The position numbers were made by a program, and so were the translations under genes. DNA of 37,336 bases, taken from NCBI GenBank assembly GCA_016462625.1, contig JAEMSV010000036.1, forward strand, positions 1 through 37,336, given 5' to 3'. Positions 23,068 to 30,707 of the stretch are shown one piece after another (the stretch's first letter is position 1; the number at the start of each line of letters is the position of its first letter). The notes under the pieces are model-generated. The model ran no database searches. It saw only the letters and a program-made list of their open reading frames with translations, and had not been told where the DNA came from. This DNA comes from Solirubrobacteraceae bacterium. Lineage in GTDB: Bacteria > Actinomycetota > Thermoleophilia > Solirubrobacterales > Solirubrobacteraceae.

Positions 23068-23751
23068 ATGCGCGTGCTGCTCGTCGAGGACGAGCCCTAC
23101 ATGGCCGACGCCATCCGCGACGGCCTCCGCCTGGAGGCGATCGCCGCCGACATCGCGGGTGACGGCGACACCGCGCTGGAACTGCTGAGCGTCAACGCCT
23201 ACGACATCGCCGTCCTCGACCGGGATATCCCTGGGCCGAGCGGCGACGAGATCGCCAAGCGCATCATCGCCTCCGGCAGCGGCATGCCGATCCTCATGCT
23301 CACCGCCGCCGACCGCCTCGACGACAAGGCCTCGGGCTTCGAGCTCGGCGCAGACGACTACCTCACCAAGCCGTTCGAGCTCCAGGAGCTCGTGCTCCGG
23401 CTGAGAGCGCTCGACCGCCGGCGCGCGCACCACCGTCCGCCGGTCCGAGAGATCGCCGGCCTGCGGCTGGACCCGTTCCGCCGTGAGGTCTTCCGCGACG
23501 GTCGCTACGTCGCGCTGACCCGGAAGCAGTTCGCCGTGCTCGAGGTGCTCGTCGCCGCTGAGGGCGGCGTCGTCAGCGCCGAGCAGCTCCTGGAGCGGGC
23601 GTGGGATGAGAACGCGGACCCGTTCACGAACGCCGTGCGCATCACGGTCTCGGGGCTGCGCAAGCGGCTCGGCGAGCCCTGGATCATCGCGACGGTGGCC
23701 GGCGTCGGGTACCGCATCGCCAGCGGGCGCGAGGGAGGAGAGGATGCCTAG
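23068..23751 (+). CDS. OmpR-family response regulator
   Basis: This is a 227-residue two-component response regulator. The receiver domain has the acidic pocket (VEDEP near residue 7), phospho-acceptor Asp51 in AVLDRDIPG, Thr in LMLTAAD and the Lys of TKPFE. The C-terminal winged helix (about 125-225) has the OmpR pattern LTRKQFAVLEVLVAAEGGVVSAEQLLERAW and TVSGLRKRLGEPWIIATVAGVGYRI. It is transcribed together with the overlapping histidine kinase gene and away from the VanY/MacB-like operon, its most probable target. It is probably leaderless; GGAG at 23063-23066 is too close to the ATG to act as a ribosome-binding site. Confidence 0.95.
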   Translation: MRVLLVEDEPYMADAIRDGLRLEAIAADIAGDGDTALELLSVNAYDIAVLDRDIPGPSGDEIAKRIIASGSGMPILMLTAADRLDDKASGFELGADDYLTKPFELQELVLRLRALDRRRAHHRPPVREIAGLRLDPFRREVFRDGRYVALTRKQFAVLEVLVAAEGGVVSAEQLLERAWDENADPFTNAVRITVSGLRKRLGEPWIIATVAGVGYRIASGREGGEDA

Positions 23752-24823
23752 AGACCCCGGGATGAGTGTCCGCCTGAAGCTCACCCTCAGCTACGCCGGG
23801 TTCCTCATGGTCGCCGGGGCCGTGATGCTCGCGGCCGTGTGGGTCTCGCTCCTGCGCTACATCCCCGATGGGATCGTGTACGGCGCCCCGTGGTTCCCCG
23901 CCAACCGCTCCGATCCCCTGAACGGGTTCGGCCTGCCACTGGTGAGCGTGCTGGCTTTCCTGCTCTTGTTCGGCCTCCTGGGAGGGTGGTTTCTGGCCGG
24001 CCGGATGCTCGCGCCGCTCGAGCGCATCACGGCTGCCACACGCAACGTTGCGACGGGATCGCTCTCCAACCGCATTCGCCTGGAAGGCCGCAACGACGAG
24101 TTCCGCGAGCTCGCCGACGCCTTCGACGCCATGCTCGCGCGGCTGGAGGCCCACGTCGCCGAGCAGCAGCGCTTCGCCGCCAACGCCTCGCACGAACTGC
24201 GAACCCCGCTCGCGATCACGCAGACGCTGCTCGACGTCGCCCGCAACGATCCGAACCCCGACAGCGGCGAACTCGTCGACCGCCTCCATCTCGTCAACAC
24301 GCGGGCGATCGACCTCACCGAAGCGCTGCTCCTGCTCAGCCGCGCAGACCAGCGGTCCTTCGTCGCAGAACACGCCGACCTCTCGCTCCTGGCCGACGAA
24401 GCCGTCGAGACGCTCCTTCCGCTCGCGGAGGAGCGCGGCGTCACCATGGAGACCTCGGGCGACGTCGCGCCGATGACCGGATCACCCGCGCTCCTGCAGC
24501 AGATGACGTCGAATCTCGTGCACAACGCGATCGTTCACAACCTCCCTGCCCACGGCACCGTGTGGGTTGCGACGAGTGCCGGCTCCGAGAGCGTGGCGCT
24601 CACCGTGGAGAACACCGGCGAGAAGCTGACCCCACAGCTGGTGTCCACGCTGGCCGAGCCGTTCCAGCGGGGCTCCAAGCGCGTGCGCACCGACCATGCA
24701 GGCGTCGGCCTCGGCCTGGCGATCGTCAAGAGCATCGTCGAGGCGCACGGGGGAACCCTTGCCCTGACGCCTCGGGCCGAGGGCGGACTCCGCGTGACGG
24801 CACAGTTTCCTGCCGCCGAGTGA
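23744..24823 (+). CDS. Sensor histidine kinase
   Basis: This 359-residue membrane kinase pairs with the adjacent response regulator. Two membrane segments (YAGFLMVAGAVMLAAVWVSLL at 17-37 and LPLVSVLAFLLLFGLLGGWFLAG at 64-86) bracket a very short extracytoplasmic loop of about 27 residues, so the sensor may detect an intramembrane or membrane-proximal signal such as envelope damage. A HAMP domain follows (about 87-140), then HisKA with the phospho-His at residue 150 in ANASHELRTPL, and an ATPase domain with the N-box LVHNAIVHN and GVGLGLAIVKSIVEAHGG. ATG 23744 overlaps the regulator stop by eight bases and has GGAGG five bases upstream. Confidence 0.95.
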   Translation: MPRDPGMSVRLKLTLSYAGFLMVAGAVMLAAVWVSLLRYIPDGIVYGAPWFPANRSDPLNGFGLPLVSVLAFLLLFGLLGGWFLAGRMLAPLERITAATRNVATGSLSNRIRLEGRNDEFRELADAFDAMLARLEAHVAEQQRFAANASHELRTPLAITQTLLDVARNDPNPDSGELVDRLHLVNTRAIDLTEALLLLSRADQRSFVAEHADLSLLADEAVETLLPLAEERGVTMETSGDVAPMTGSPALLQQMTSNLVHNAIVHNLPAHGTVWVATSAGSESVALTVENTGEKLTPQLVSTLAEPFQRGSKRVRTDHAGVGLGLAIVKSIVEAHGGTLALTPRAEGGLRVTAQFPAAE

Positions 24824-24882
24824 CGAAGCGCACATAATGGGAGAACAATCGAACAGTCGAAGGTTGTATAGCGTTCCGTGTC

Positions 24883-25281
24883 GTGAAACTGACGCGGGGC
24901 AGTGCGGGGGGCAGGGGCGACGACGCGAAGCTCGCGGCGATCGTGTTGATGGTCCCCTTGGTCGTCGGCGGGATCTTCCTGTTGTCCCTGATCGGGCATC
25001 CGCTCGGGCTGACGCCGTCGGCCTCCGAGATCTTCGGCAGTGACAAACCGGAGGGCTGGCTCGATCGGCACTACGACCACGTCCTGCTCGGCTATGCGCT
25101 CACGGCCCTGCTTCTGGTCGGCGTCATTGGGATCGCTGCACTGGTGGTGACCGCTGTGCGAAGGCTCGCCCCAGTTGAGAAGACGGTGGATCGCAGGAAC
25201 ATCGCCGCATGTCGGTCCGACGTACTGCGGATCGATGAGGAGAGCGACGCGACTGAGGCGCAGGTCGCCTCCGGACATTGA
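24883..25281 (+). CDS. Small two-segment membrane protein, unknown function
   Basis: This predicted 132-residue protein has two membrane segments (AAIVLMVPLVVGGIFLLSLIG and HVLLGYALTALLLVGVIGIAALVVTAV), with a loop between them containing SASEIFGSDKPEGWLDRHYDH and a hydrophilic C-terminal tail. No family is recognised. The GTG at 24883 lacks a Shine-Dalgarno sequence, but TAGCGT (24869-24874) ends eight bases before it, so a leaderless start fits. It lies 59 bases after the histidine kinase with its own AT-richer upstream region, so it may be independently transcribed. Confidence 0.55.
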   Translation: MKLTRGSAGGRGDDAKLAAIVLMVPLVVGGIFLLSLIGHPLGLTPSASEIFGSDKPEGWLDRHYDHVLLGYALTALLLVGVIGIAALVVTAVRRLAPVEKTVDRRNIAACRSDVLRIDEESDATEAQVASGH

Positions 25282-25384
25282 CGTCCGCATCGACACGGAG
25301 AAACGGGACAGCCTGCACCACACATCGGTCCACGTGCTGCGTCCACGCGCCGCCACGGTCACCATCCGCGCCGACAAGAGACGT

Positions 25385-26449
25385 ATGGGGTTGACCTCAT
25401 TCGTTTGTCGCACGGAAGAAGAACGCGCCTGGCTGCTCGACATGAATCGGCGTCTGGATCTGACGACGCGTCGCTCGAGCGCTGTGATGGCGTTCGTGCT
25501 GCTGGCCTGTGCGCCGTGGTTTGATCCTTGGTCCTACGTCCCGCTTGCACTCGCGGGCATCGGCTTCGCGGCCGGATCGCACATGGTTCGAGCGACGCGA
25601 CGCCTCGAGCCCATTGTGATCGCGTGGTTCTTCGCGACGGTTCTGATCATGGTCGCCCTCGTGATGAACGCCGACGCGTTCCCTGACCGCAGCCTCGCGC
25701 TCCTTGCCGGCTCGTCGCTCCTCATCTGGCCGATGCTCGGCGCCTCCGGCGGCTTTCCGGGGCGGTTGGTGGCCATCTGCGCTGTCTGGTGCTGTGCGCT
25801 CGTCGTCGCCACCGGATGGGTCTTCTTCCGACCGGAGATCAGCGCCTTCCCGCCGACCGTCCTGCTTCCGCTCGCGCTGCTCGCATCGGCCGCGATCATC
25901 TCCTCAGCGGTACGCCGCGCGAGCATGGAGCACCGCAGCGCCGCGGTCATCGACACGCTCACGGGCATGCTGAACCGCGCCGCGCTGAGGACGCGGGTCA
26001 TCGAGCTGGAGCATCAGTCCAGGGTGACGGGCGAGTGCGTGGGTGTGCTCGTGTTCGATCTCGATCACTTCAAACAGGTGAACGACGTCCACGGTCATGC
26101 GATGGGCGATCGCGTGCTGAGCGGGGTGGCGTATCGTCTCCGCAGGTCGCTGCGTGCGTTCGACCTGGCCTACCGCGTGGGGGGAGAGGAGTTCGTCATC
26201 CTGCTGCCGGGTGCGACCGTGGCGGCCGCAGAGGCGCTCGCCCACCATCTGTGGTCAGCTGTGCGCGACGAGGCGGTCGTCGGCCTGCGTGTCACCGTGT
26301 CAGTCGGTGTGGCGGTGTCTGAAGGCCGCGAGCGATTCGACTTCGACGAAACGTTCCACGCCGCAGACGAGGCGCTGTACGCCGCCAAGCGCGGCGGTCG
26401 CGACCGGATCGAGCTCGCGGACGGCCACCGGCTGTCTGCCGCGGCTTAA
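25385..26449 (+). CDS. Membrane diguanylate cyclase (GGDEF)
   Basis: This is a 354-residue predicted diguanylate cyclase. Residues about 30-190 hold some six membrane segments (SAVMAFVLLACAPWF, YVPLALAGIGFAAG, VIAWFFATVLIMVALVM, SLALLAGSSLLIWPML, VAICAVWCCALVVATGWVFF, TVLLPLALLASAAIISSAV), followed directly by the catalytic domain. The signature is GGEEF at 266-270, an active variant, and RAFD at 257-260 lies exactly five residues before it, the product-inhibition I-site. The substrate-binding FDLDHFKQVND motif is intact. ATG 25385 is chosen as the first start close to the recognisable MGLTSFVCRTEEERAWL opening; the longer open frame upstream overlaps the 24883 gene. It makes cyclic-di-GMP in response to an unknown membrane signal. 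Confidence 0.9.
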   Translation: MGLTSFVCRTEEERAWLLDMNRRLDLTTRRSSAVMAFVLLACAPWFDPWSYVPLALAGIGFAAGSHMVRATRRLEPIVIAWFFATVLIMVALVMNADAFPDRSLALLAGSSLLIWPMLGASGGFPGRLVAICAVWCCALVVATGWVFFRPEISAFPPTVLLPLALLASAAIISSAVRRASMEHRSAAVIDTLTGMLNRAALRTRVIELEHQSRVTGECVGVLVFDLDHFKQVNDVHGHAMGDRVLSGVAYRLRRSLRAFDLAYRVGGEEFVILLPGATVAAAEALAHHLWSAVRDEAVVGLRVTVSVGVAVSEGRERFDFDETFHAADEALYAAKRGGRDRIELADGHRLSAAA

Positions 26450-26509
26450 CAGGCGGTACGGAGACCGGGGCACCTGTCTTCGCGGGTGAGACCAGTCATG
26501 CGCGGAATC

Positions 26510-26528
26510 AGAAAATGATATTTTGTCT
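26510..26528 (+). promoter_or_regulatory. Candidate operator 1 (19-base pseudo-palindrome) upstream of the metallo-beta-lactamase-fold gene
   Basis: AGAAAA-N7-TTGTCT is an AT-rich 19-base pseudo-palindrome (five of six arm bases pair) in very GC-rich surroundings; its centre holds AAAATGATATTTT, itself a perfect inverted repeat around GAT. A related element, AGAAAA-N7-TCTTCT on the minus strand, lies at 28672-28690 beside the TetR gene. Confidence 0.4.
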
Positions 26529-26636
26529 TCGTGCGAGTCCGTGGCTCGCGCGGACCTGGTGCTCCCTCGTCCGTCGTCCTTGCTGGTCGGTCGCTGTCCC
26601 TCGGCGCTCTTCCCGCGTCGCTCACGAAAGAACGCC

Positions 26637-27722
26637 ATGTCGAAGCACCGCCAGCGCTCCAGGCCCGTGGCTCCCGTCACGCCGTTCCACGACGAGCCGA
26701 CGGCGTTTCCCGGTGGGCTGGTCCCGGTGGCTCATGGCGTCTACGCGTGGCTCCAACCCAACGGCGGTCTGGGTGAGTCGAATGCAGGCGTCGTCGTGGG
26801 GGAAGGCGAGGCGTTGCTCGTCGACACGCTCTTGGACCTTCCGCTCACGCAGCGCATGCTCGATGTGGTGGCGCAACGCGTGAACGTGCCAATCACCACG
26901 CTCGTCAACACCCGGGCAGGCGGCGAGCACACGTGGGGAAACCAGTTGGTCGCGGGGGCGCGGATCATCGCCAGCGAGCGCACGGCCGAGCACTTTCACG
27001 ATGAGCACCCGCTCGCCCTGCGCGCATTTCAGGGCGCAGGGCGGGTCGGCCGGCGCCTGGGGCTCTGGCCGCGCGGAAGTTCGCGATCGACACCCATGGA
27101 GTGCGGTCTGAATCCCTTCGACTTTCGGGGCATTCGACCGACCGGGCCCACGGAGACGTTCCGCGGGGACCTCGACCTCGAGATCGGGGGTCGTCAGGTG
27201 CTGCTGCAAGAGGTCGGGCCCGCTCACTCTCCTGGCGACACGATGGTGCTCGTCCCGGACTCGTCGGTGGTCTTCGCGGCCGACATCATGATGCGCGGAG
27301 GCCGGTGGCCGATCATGTGGACCGGCCCGGCGTGGAACTGGATTTCCGGTCTGGACATGATCCTGACCATGTCTCCCGACATCGTCGTCCCCGGGCGAGG
27401 TCGGATCTGCACGGTGGGGGATGTCGACGGCATGCGTGATCTGCTCATGTGGATCGTGGTGAGCGCCACGGCCCTGCTGCGGGAGGGCCGTACTCCCCGC
27501 GCAGCGACACTCCGGCTCCTCGCCGGCGATGAGGTCCGGTGCGGGCCGTGGCGCGCTCTGCGCGGTCCGGGCGGCTTGTTCATCACGATCAGCACGATCG
27601 ACCGCCACCTCCGCGGGGAGGCTGACCCCCGAACTCGCGGGGAGTGGGTGCGAACCCTGATGGAGTCCCATGAGCTCACGCGACATCTGCACCGTGGTGG
27701 GCTCCCTCGCGCCGCGTTCTGA
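26637..27722 (+). CDS. Metallo-beta-lactamase-fold protein with degenerate metal-binding motif
   Basis: This 361-residue cytoplasmic protein has the MBL fold: GVYAWLQPNGGLGESNAGVVVGEGEALLVDTLLD, then the metal-motif region, then GPAHSPGDTMVLVPDSSVVFAADIMM. Active relatives carry THxDGDH or THxHGDH in the metal loop. Here residues 92-98 read TRAGGEH, so the first His is Arg93, the next ligand is Gly95 and the Asp is Glu97, while His98, His197 and Asp216 are kept. The dinuclear centre is therefore probably incomplete, and the protein may be inactive, mononuclear or have a new function. ATG 26637 is the preferred start; the open frame upstream to 26523 has no ribosome-binding site and no matching homologous-looking sequence. 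The gene faces the TetR gene. Confidence 0.85.
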   Translation: MSKHRQRSRPVAPVTPFHDEPTAFPGGLVPVAHGVYAWLQPNGGLGESNAGVVVGEGEALLVDTLLDLPLTQRMLDVVAQRVNVPITTLVNTRAGGEHTWGNQLVAGARIIASERTAEHFHDEHPLALRAFQGAGRVGRRLGLWPRGSSRSTPMECGLNPFDFRGIRPTGPTETFRGDLDLEIGGRQVLLQEVGPAHSPGDTMVLVPDSSVVFAADIMMRGGRWPIMWTGPAWNWISGLDMILTMSPDIVVPGRGRICTVGDVDGMRDLLMWIVVSATALLREGRTPRAATLRLLAGDEVRCGPWRALRGPGGLFITISTIDRHLRGEADPRTRGEWVRTLMESHELTRHLHRGGLPRAAF

Positions 27723-27918
27723 CCGTGGCGCTGATCATGAGGTCACACAACGCATGTGCGAGCGGGCGGGGTTCGACATCTGAGCGGAATTCGCCGTTGT
27801 CCTGTCCGTGGCCCGACCCCTGCGGCTTCGGCGACGGTCGTGAGCGTCGCGTCTGGATCCGCGGCGAATGTGGCCGCGGCCGCGGCGAGGATCATCTTGG
27901 CCGGCGGCATGCCGGCGG

Positions 27919-28635
27919 TTACGGCTCTTGAGGCCTTTCGGCAGCATCGCCGAACACCACGCGCTCGCAGATCTCGATGATCGCGGGCTCGAGCTCGGGG
28001 AGCGTCTCGTGTCCGTGCTCGACGAGGTGCTGCAGGACGAGTCCGCTGATTCCCGTGACGAGGATCGTCATCGCCCCGCGGGTCGGAACGAAGACCGAGG
28101 GGTCGCTCTCAGCCACGACCTGGACGTCCGCGTGGAGCCGGTCGACCATGGCGTCGTACATCTCGTACTGGCGTTCGAGGACCTTCTGCCCTGCGAACCG
28201 TCCTTCCACCAGGCGCAGTCGGGTGAAGAGGGGCGCCGCTGCGAGCTGGCGGAGGAACGCGCCGATTCCTCCCCGCAGGGCGGCTCGGGGATCCGCGACG
28301 TCGAACGGTGTGCGGATGATGCGGATCATGACTCCGTCGAGGAGGCTGTACGCGGCGAAGAACGCGGCTTCCTTGTCGGCGTAGAGGTCGTAGAAGGTGC
28401 GGGTCGAGACGCCGGCGCGCGTGGCGATCTCGCGCGGCTTCGTGTTGGTGTAGCCGTGCTCGACGACGTGCTGGGCTGTCGCGGTGATGATCCGCGCCCG
28501 TTGCTGGAGCTCGATCTCCTCGCGGGGGATCCCGTGGCGGTGTCGCGGCAGCGGTGCCCATTCTGCTCCGCTCAGCAGGCGCATGACCTCGGCGATGAGC
28601 GGTTCATCGATCTCGTAGTCGACTGGCGCGCTCAC
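27919..28635 (-). CDS. TetR-family transcriptional regulator
   Basis: This is a 238-residue repressor-type regulator. After about 40 N-terminal residues the TetR helix-turn-helix is clear: ARIITATAQHVVEHGYTNTKPREIATRAGVSTRTFYDLYADKEAAFFAAY. The C-terminal ligand domain is all-helical with no recognisable signature. GTG 28635 is chosen because the -10-like TAGGAT (minus strand, 28649-28644) ends eight bases upstream and would be inside the gene if a more upstream start were used. It is divergent from the secreted lipase-like pair and convergent with the MBL-fold gene; both have a similar AT-rich palindrome upstream, so these are its likely targets. The effector is unknown, perhaps a lipid product of the lipases. 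Confidence 0.92.
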   Translation of the reverse strand: MSAPVDYEIDEPLIAEVMRLLSGAEWAPLPRHRHGIPREEIELQQRARIITATAQHVVEHGYTNTKPREIATRAGVSTRTFYDLYADKEAAFFAAYSLLDGVMIRIIRTPFDVADPRAALRGGIGAFLRQLAAAPLFTRLRLVEGRFAGQKVLERQYEMYDAMVDRLHADVQVVAESDPSVFVPTRGAMTILVTGISGLVLQHLVEHGHETLPELEPAIIEICERVVFGDAAERPQEP

Positions 28636-28643
28636 GCTTTCGG

Positions 28644-28649
28644 ATCCTA
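28644..28649 (-). promoter_or_regulatory. Candidate -10 box of leaderless TetR transcript
   Basis: On the minus strand TAGGAT is followed by eight bases and then GTG 28635; there is no Shine-Dalgarno sequence between. Confidence 0.4.
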
Positions 28650-28671
28650 GGGGCGCCCGATGCACCGAATG

Positions 28672-28690
28672 AGAAGACAATAGTTTTTCT
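28672..28690. promoter_or_regulatory. Candidate operator 2 (19-base pseudo-palindrome) between TetR and lipase genes
   Basis: AGAAGA-N7-TTTTCT is the same layout as the element at 26510-26528; both share AGAAAA and TTGTCTTC words when compared on opposite strands. It lies just upstream of the TetR -10 box and just before TACGAT (28697-28702), a possible -10 for the lipase gene, so a bound regulator could repress both. Confidence 0.5.
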
Positions 28691-28748
28691 TTTGTGTACG
28701 ATCGGCGCACTGCGGCCCGTCGGGCCGCCGAGTGACGGGGAGAGTGTC

Positions 28749-30506
28749 GTGAAGAAGGGTCATTGGCCGGCGGCGGCTGTTGCTGCCGCGGCCGCTTTCG
28801 CCTGCGCCGCACCGGCGTCGGCCTCCACGGAACAGGCGCTGCCTGCGAACGCGACGTTCCCTGCGGTCACGCGGAGCGCCGTGACGATCGACGCGCCGCT
28901 GCCGTCGTCACTCGGCGCGCCGCCTGCATGTCAGGAGCTGCATGCCTACCGCTTCCGCCGCGCCGGCGGACCAGCGTCGCCGTCGGATGCAGACGCAGTG
29001 TTCGTCGCCATGCCCGGTGTTCTCGCCGGAGCGAGCTCCATCGAGATGCACGGTCTCTCGGTGGTGCAGCAGGCCGCCGACGCCGGTCGGTCCGTCGAGG
29101 TCTGGGCCATCGACCGCCGGGCGAACTGCGTCGAGGACCGGACCGGGCTGGACGCCGCGGCGTCTGCCGGTGACATCAATGCGGCGGTCAACTATTACCT
29201 GAACGGCAAGCCGGCAAGCGGGCGGACCTTCGACGGATTCAAGAAGTCGGGCCAGCTGCCGTTCCTCGCCGGATTCGACCTCAAGCAGACCCTCGAGGAC
29301 TACCGGACCGTCATCACGACAGCGGTGCCAGATCCCGACGTCCGCCGGCAGAAGCTGTTCTGCGGCGGCCACTCGCTGGGCGGCCTGCTCACCGGTCTGC
29401 TCATGTCCTGGGACTTCGACGGCAATGCTCGAACGACCGACGATGCCGGCTACCGGCTGTGCGCCGGATCCATCGCGCTCGACTCGATGGTGTACGCGGG
29501 AGACCTCGTCGACGAGACGAAGACGTTGGTCGAGCCTGCCCTGGATGGCGCCGGTGTCCTGGATTACCGCCGGGTCACGGACTTCGTCAACCGGTCCTTC
29601 CGCACCGCGGATCTCGGGGTGATCGGGCCTCAGACGATGACGCTCCTGAAGGTCATCGGCCTCAACGCCGACATCGCGCCGGATGCCGACACAGCACCGA
29701 TGATCGCCGGGATCTCGAAGGGCGGAACGGTGGACCAGGCGCTGCGGCTGTTCCACTCGCAGACCGCGAAGGACGCGCTCGCGCCCGTCGCTCGGCTCCG
29801 ACGGCAGCACCTCACCGGTGACGCGTTGCTCGGGGCGTTCATGGACGACAACAGCCAGCCCCTGGCCTTCATCCGTGCGAGCTTCGGCTCCTTCGACCGT
29901 GGACCCGTCGGACGGCGGCACTTCCCGCTGTCGGGTCCGTCCCTGTTGTTCCCGACGGGCACCGGGCTCTACGGGTGGGCCAACTACGACGAGTCGCTGC
30001 CAAGCCTGCTGCGCGACGACGGGACGCCGTACACGAGCTCTGCGTCCGAGGTCACCGACGTGCGTGATCTCGCCCGCGTCCTGCACGAGGGACCGCTCGA
30101 CTTCCTCGAGGCGTACTTTCCCACGCGCATCGTCACGGACGTCGAGTTTGCGCTGGCGGGCAGCAGACAGGGCGATCTCCGGCACATCCTGTATGTCGAC
30201 GCGCCCCGGACGCTGCCGCGGCTGACGGTCACCGCGGGCGAGTCCGACATCATGGCGACGAAGCCCCCTGTCCCGTCGCTCGGGTCAGCCGCCAACGAGC
30301 ACCTGACGGTCGCGGGGTACAACCACAACGACGTCATCCTCGCCGCGCCCGTCACCCACGACGGCGCGCCCGAACCGACCGCCTCTGCGGTCTCGCACTT
30401 CATCGTCGGTCAGGTGGGAGCGGCGACGCGCCCATCGGTGCAGGTCCGCACCGGGCGAGCGTCGGACGCAACGGTCCGAGCACGCCTCAAGGACGCCGCG
30501 CGATGA
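28749..30506 (+). CDS. Secreted lipase/esterase-like alpha/beta hydrolase, tandem copy 1
   Basis: This is a 585-residue exported protein. The signal peptide runs KKGHWPAAAVAAAAAFACAAPASA, with cleavage near residue 27. An alpha/beta-hydrolase nucleophile elbow, FCGGHSLGGLLTG, puts the catalytic Ser at residue 209; a C-terminal GYNHNDVI probably supplies the His. Several cysteines (CQELHAY, NCVEDR, FCGG, LCAG) suggest disulfides. The protein is clearly paralogous to the next large gene (shared FPAVxRSxVTIDAP, FCGGHSLGGL, LLGAFxDDNxQPLAF, SEVTDxRD). The substrate is unknown; secreted acyl-ester hydrolysis is inferred. GTG 28749 has GGGGAGAG just upstream and sits directly before the Lys-Lys of the signal peptide. 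It is divergent from TetR and probably regulated by it. Confidence 0.82.
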   Translation: MKKGHWPAAAVAAAAAFACAAPASASTEQALPANATFPAVTRSAVTIDAPLPSSLGAPPACQELHAYRFRRAGGPASPSDADAVFVAMPGVLAGASSIEMHGLSVVQQAADAGRSVEVWAIDRRANCVEDRTGLDAAASAGDINAAVNYYLNGKPASGRTFDGFKKSGQLPFLAGFDLKQTLEDYRTVITTAVPDPDVRRQKLFCGGHSLGGLLTGLLMSWDFDGNARTTDDAGYRLCAGSIALDSMVYAGDLVDETKTLVEPALDGAGVLDYRRVTDFVNRSFRTADLGVIGPQTMTLLKVIGLNADIAPDADTAPMIAGISKGGTVDQALRLFHSQTAKDALAPVARLRRQHLTGDALLGAFMDDNSQPLAFIRASFGSFDRGPVGRRHFPLSGPSLLFPTGTGLYGWANYDESLPSLLRDDGTPYTSSASEVTDVRDLARVLHEGPLDFLEAYFPTRIVTDVEFALAGSRQGDLRHILYVDAPRTLPRLTVTAGESDIMATKPPVPSLGSAANEHLTVAGYNHNDVILAAPVTHDGAPEPTASAVSHFIVGQVGAATRPSVQVRTGRASDATVRARLKDAAR

Positions 30507-30533
30507 AGGGCAGGGCACACACCATCGCGCCGT

Positions 30534-30707
30534 TTGGCGCGGTGGTGGCTCGCGGCGGCGGTGAGCCTGGCCACCCCCGGAACCGGGCTCGCCGCCGACC
30601 GCGCGCGGAGCGCGTTCATCTCGACGCTGGTCCCGTTCCTCCGTCACATCACTTCGGAGCCTGCGAGCCGACGCTCGCGCTTCACGGCAAGGGCAGGTAC
30701 CCGATGA
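30534..30707 (+). CDS. Possible 57-residue exported peptide between the lipase paralogues
   Basis: The frame of the first lipase continues after its stop, and from TTG 30534 reads ARWWLAAAVSLATPGTGLAADRARSAF and on to a TGA at 30705-30707 that overlaps the second lipase ATG as ATGA. The N-terminus looks like a signal peptide. The start is TTG without a well-placed ribosome-binding site, and short open frames are common in this GC-rich DNA, so it may be chance or a remnant of an earlier duplication. Confidence 0.25.
   Translation: MARWWLAAAVSLATPGTGLAADRARSAFISTLVPFLRHITSEPASRRSRFTARAGTR

Noticed and set aside
23606..23743. Upstream extension of the histidine kinase frame
   Set aside because: It overlaps the DNA-binding domain of the response regulator and reads as Arg/Ser-rich noise; ATG 23744 has a good ribosome-binding site and begins the kinase normally.
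26523..26636. N-terminal extension of the MBL-fold gene
   Set aside because: It begins at TTG within the putative operator and has no ribosome-binding site; the MBL fold begins after residue 20 of the shorter protein.
27900..27916. GCCGGC-N5-GCCGGC hairpin just after the TetR stop
   Set aside because: There is no T-run on either side, and short GC hairpins are common here, so a terminator call is not supported.
27756..27980. Ala/Val-rich plus-strand frame between the MBL-fold and TetR genes
   Set aside because: It overlaps the TetR 3' end, has no ribosome-binding site and no family resemblance.
30503..30703. Longer second lipase beginning at the ATG overlapping the first lipase stop
   Set aside because: It would place a 67-residue Arg/His-rich tail before a normal signal peptide; ATG 30704 directly begins the signal peptide.
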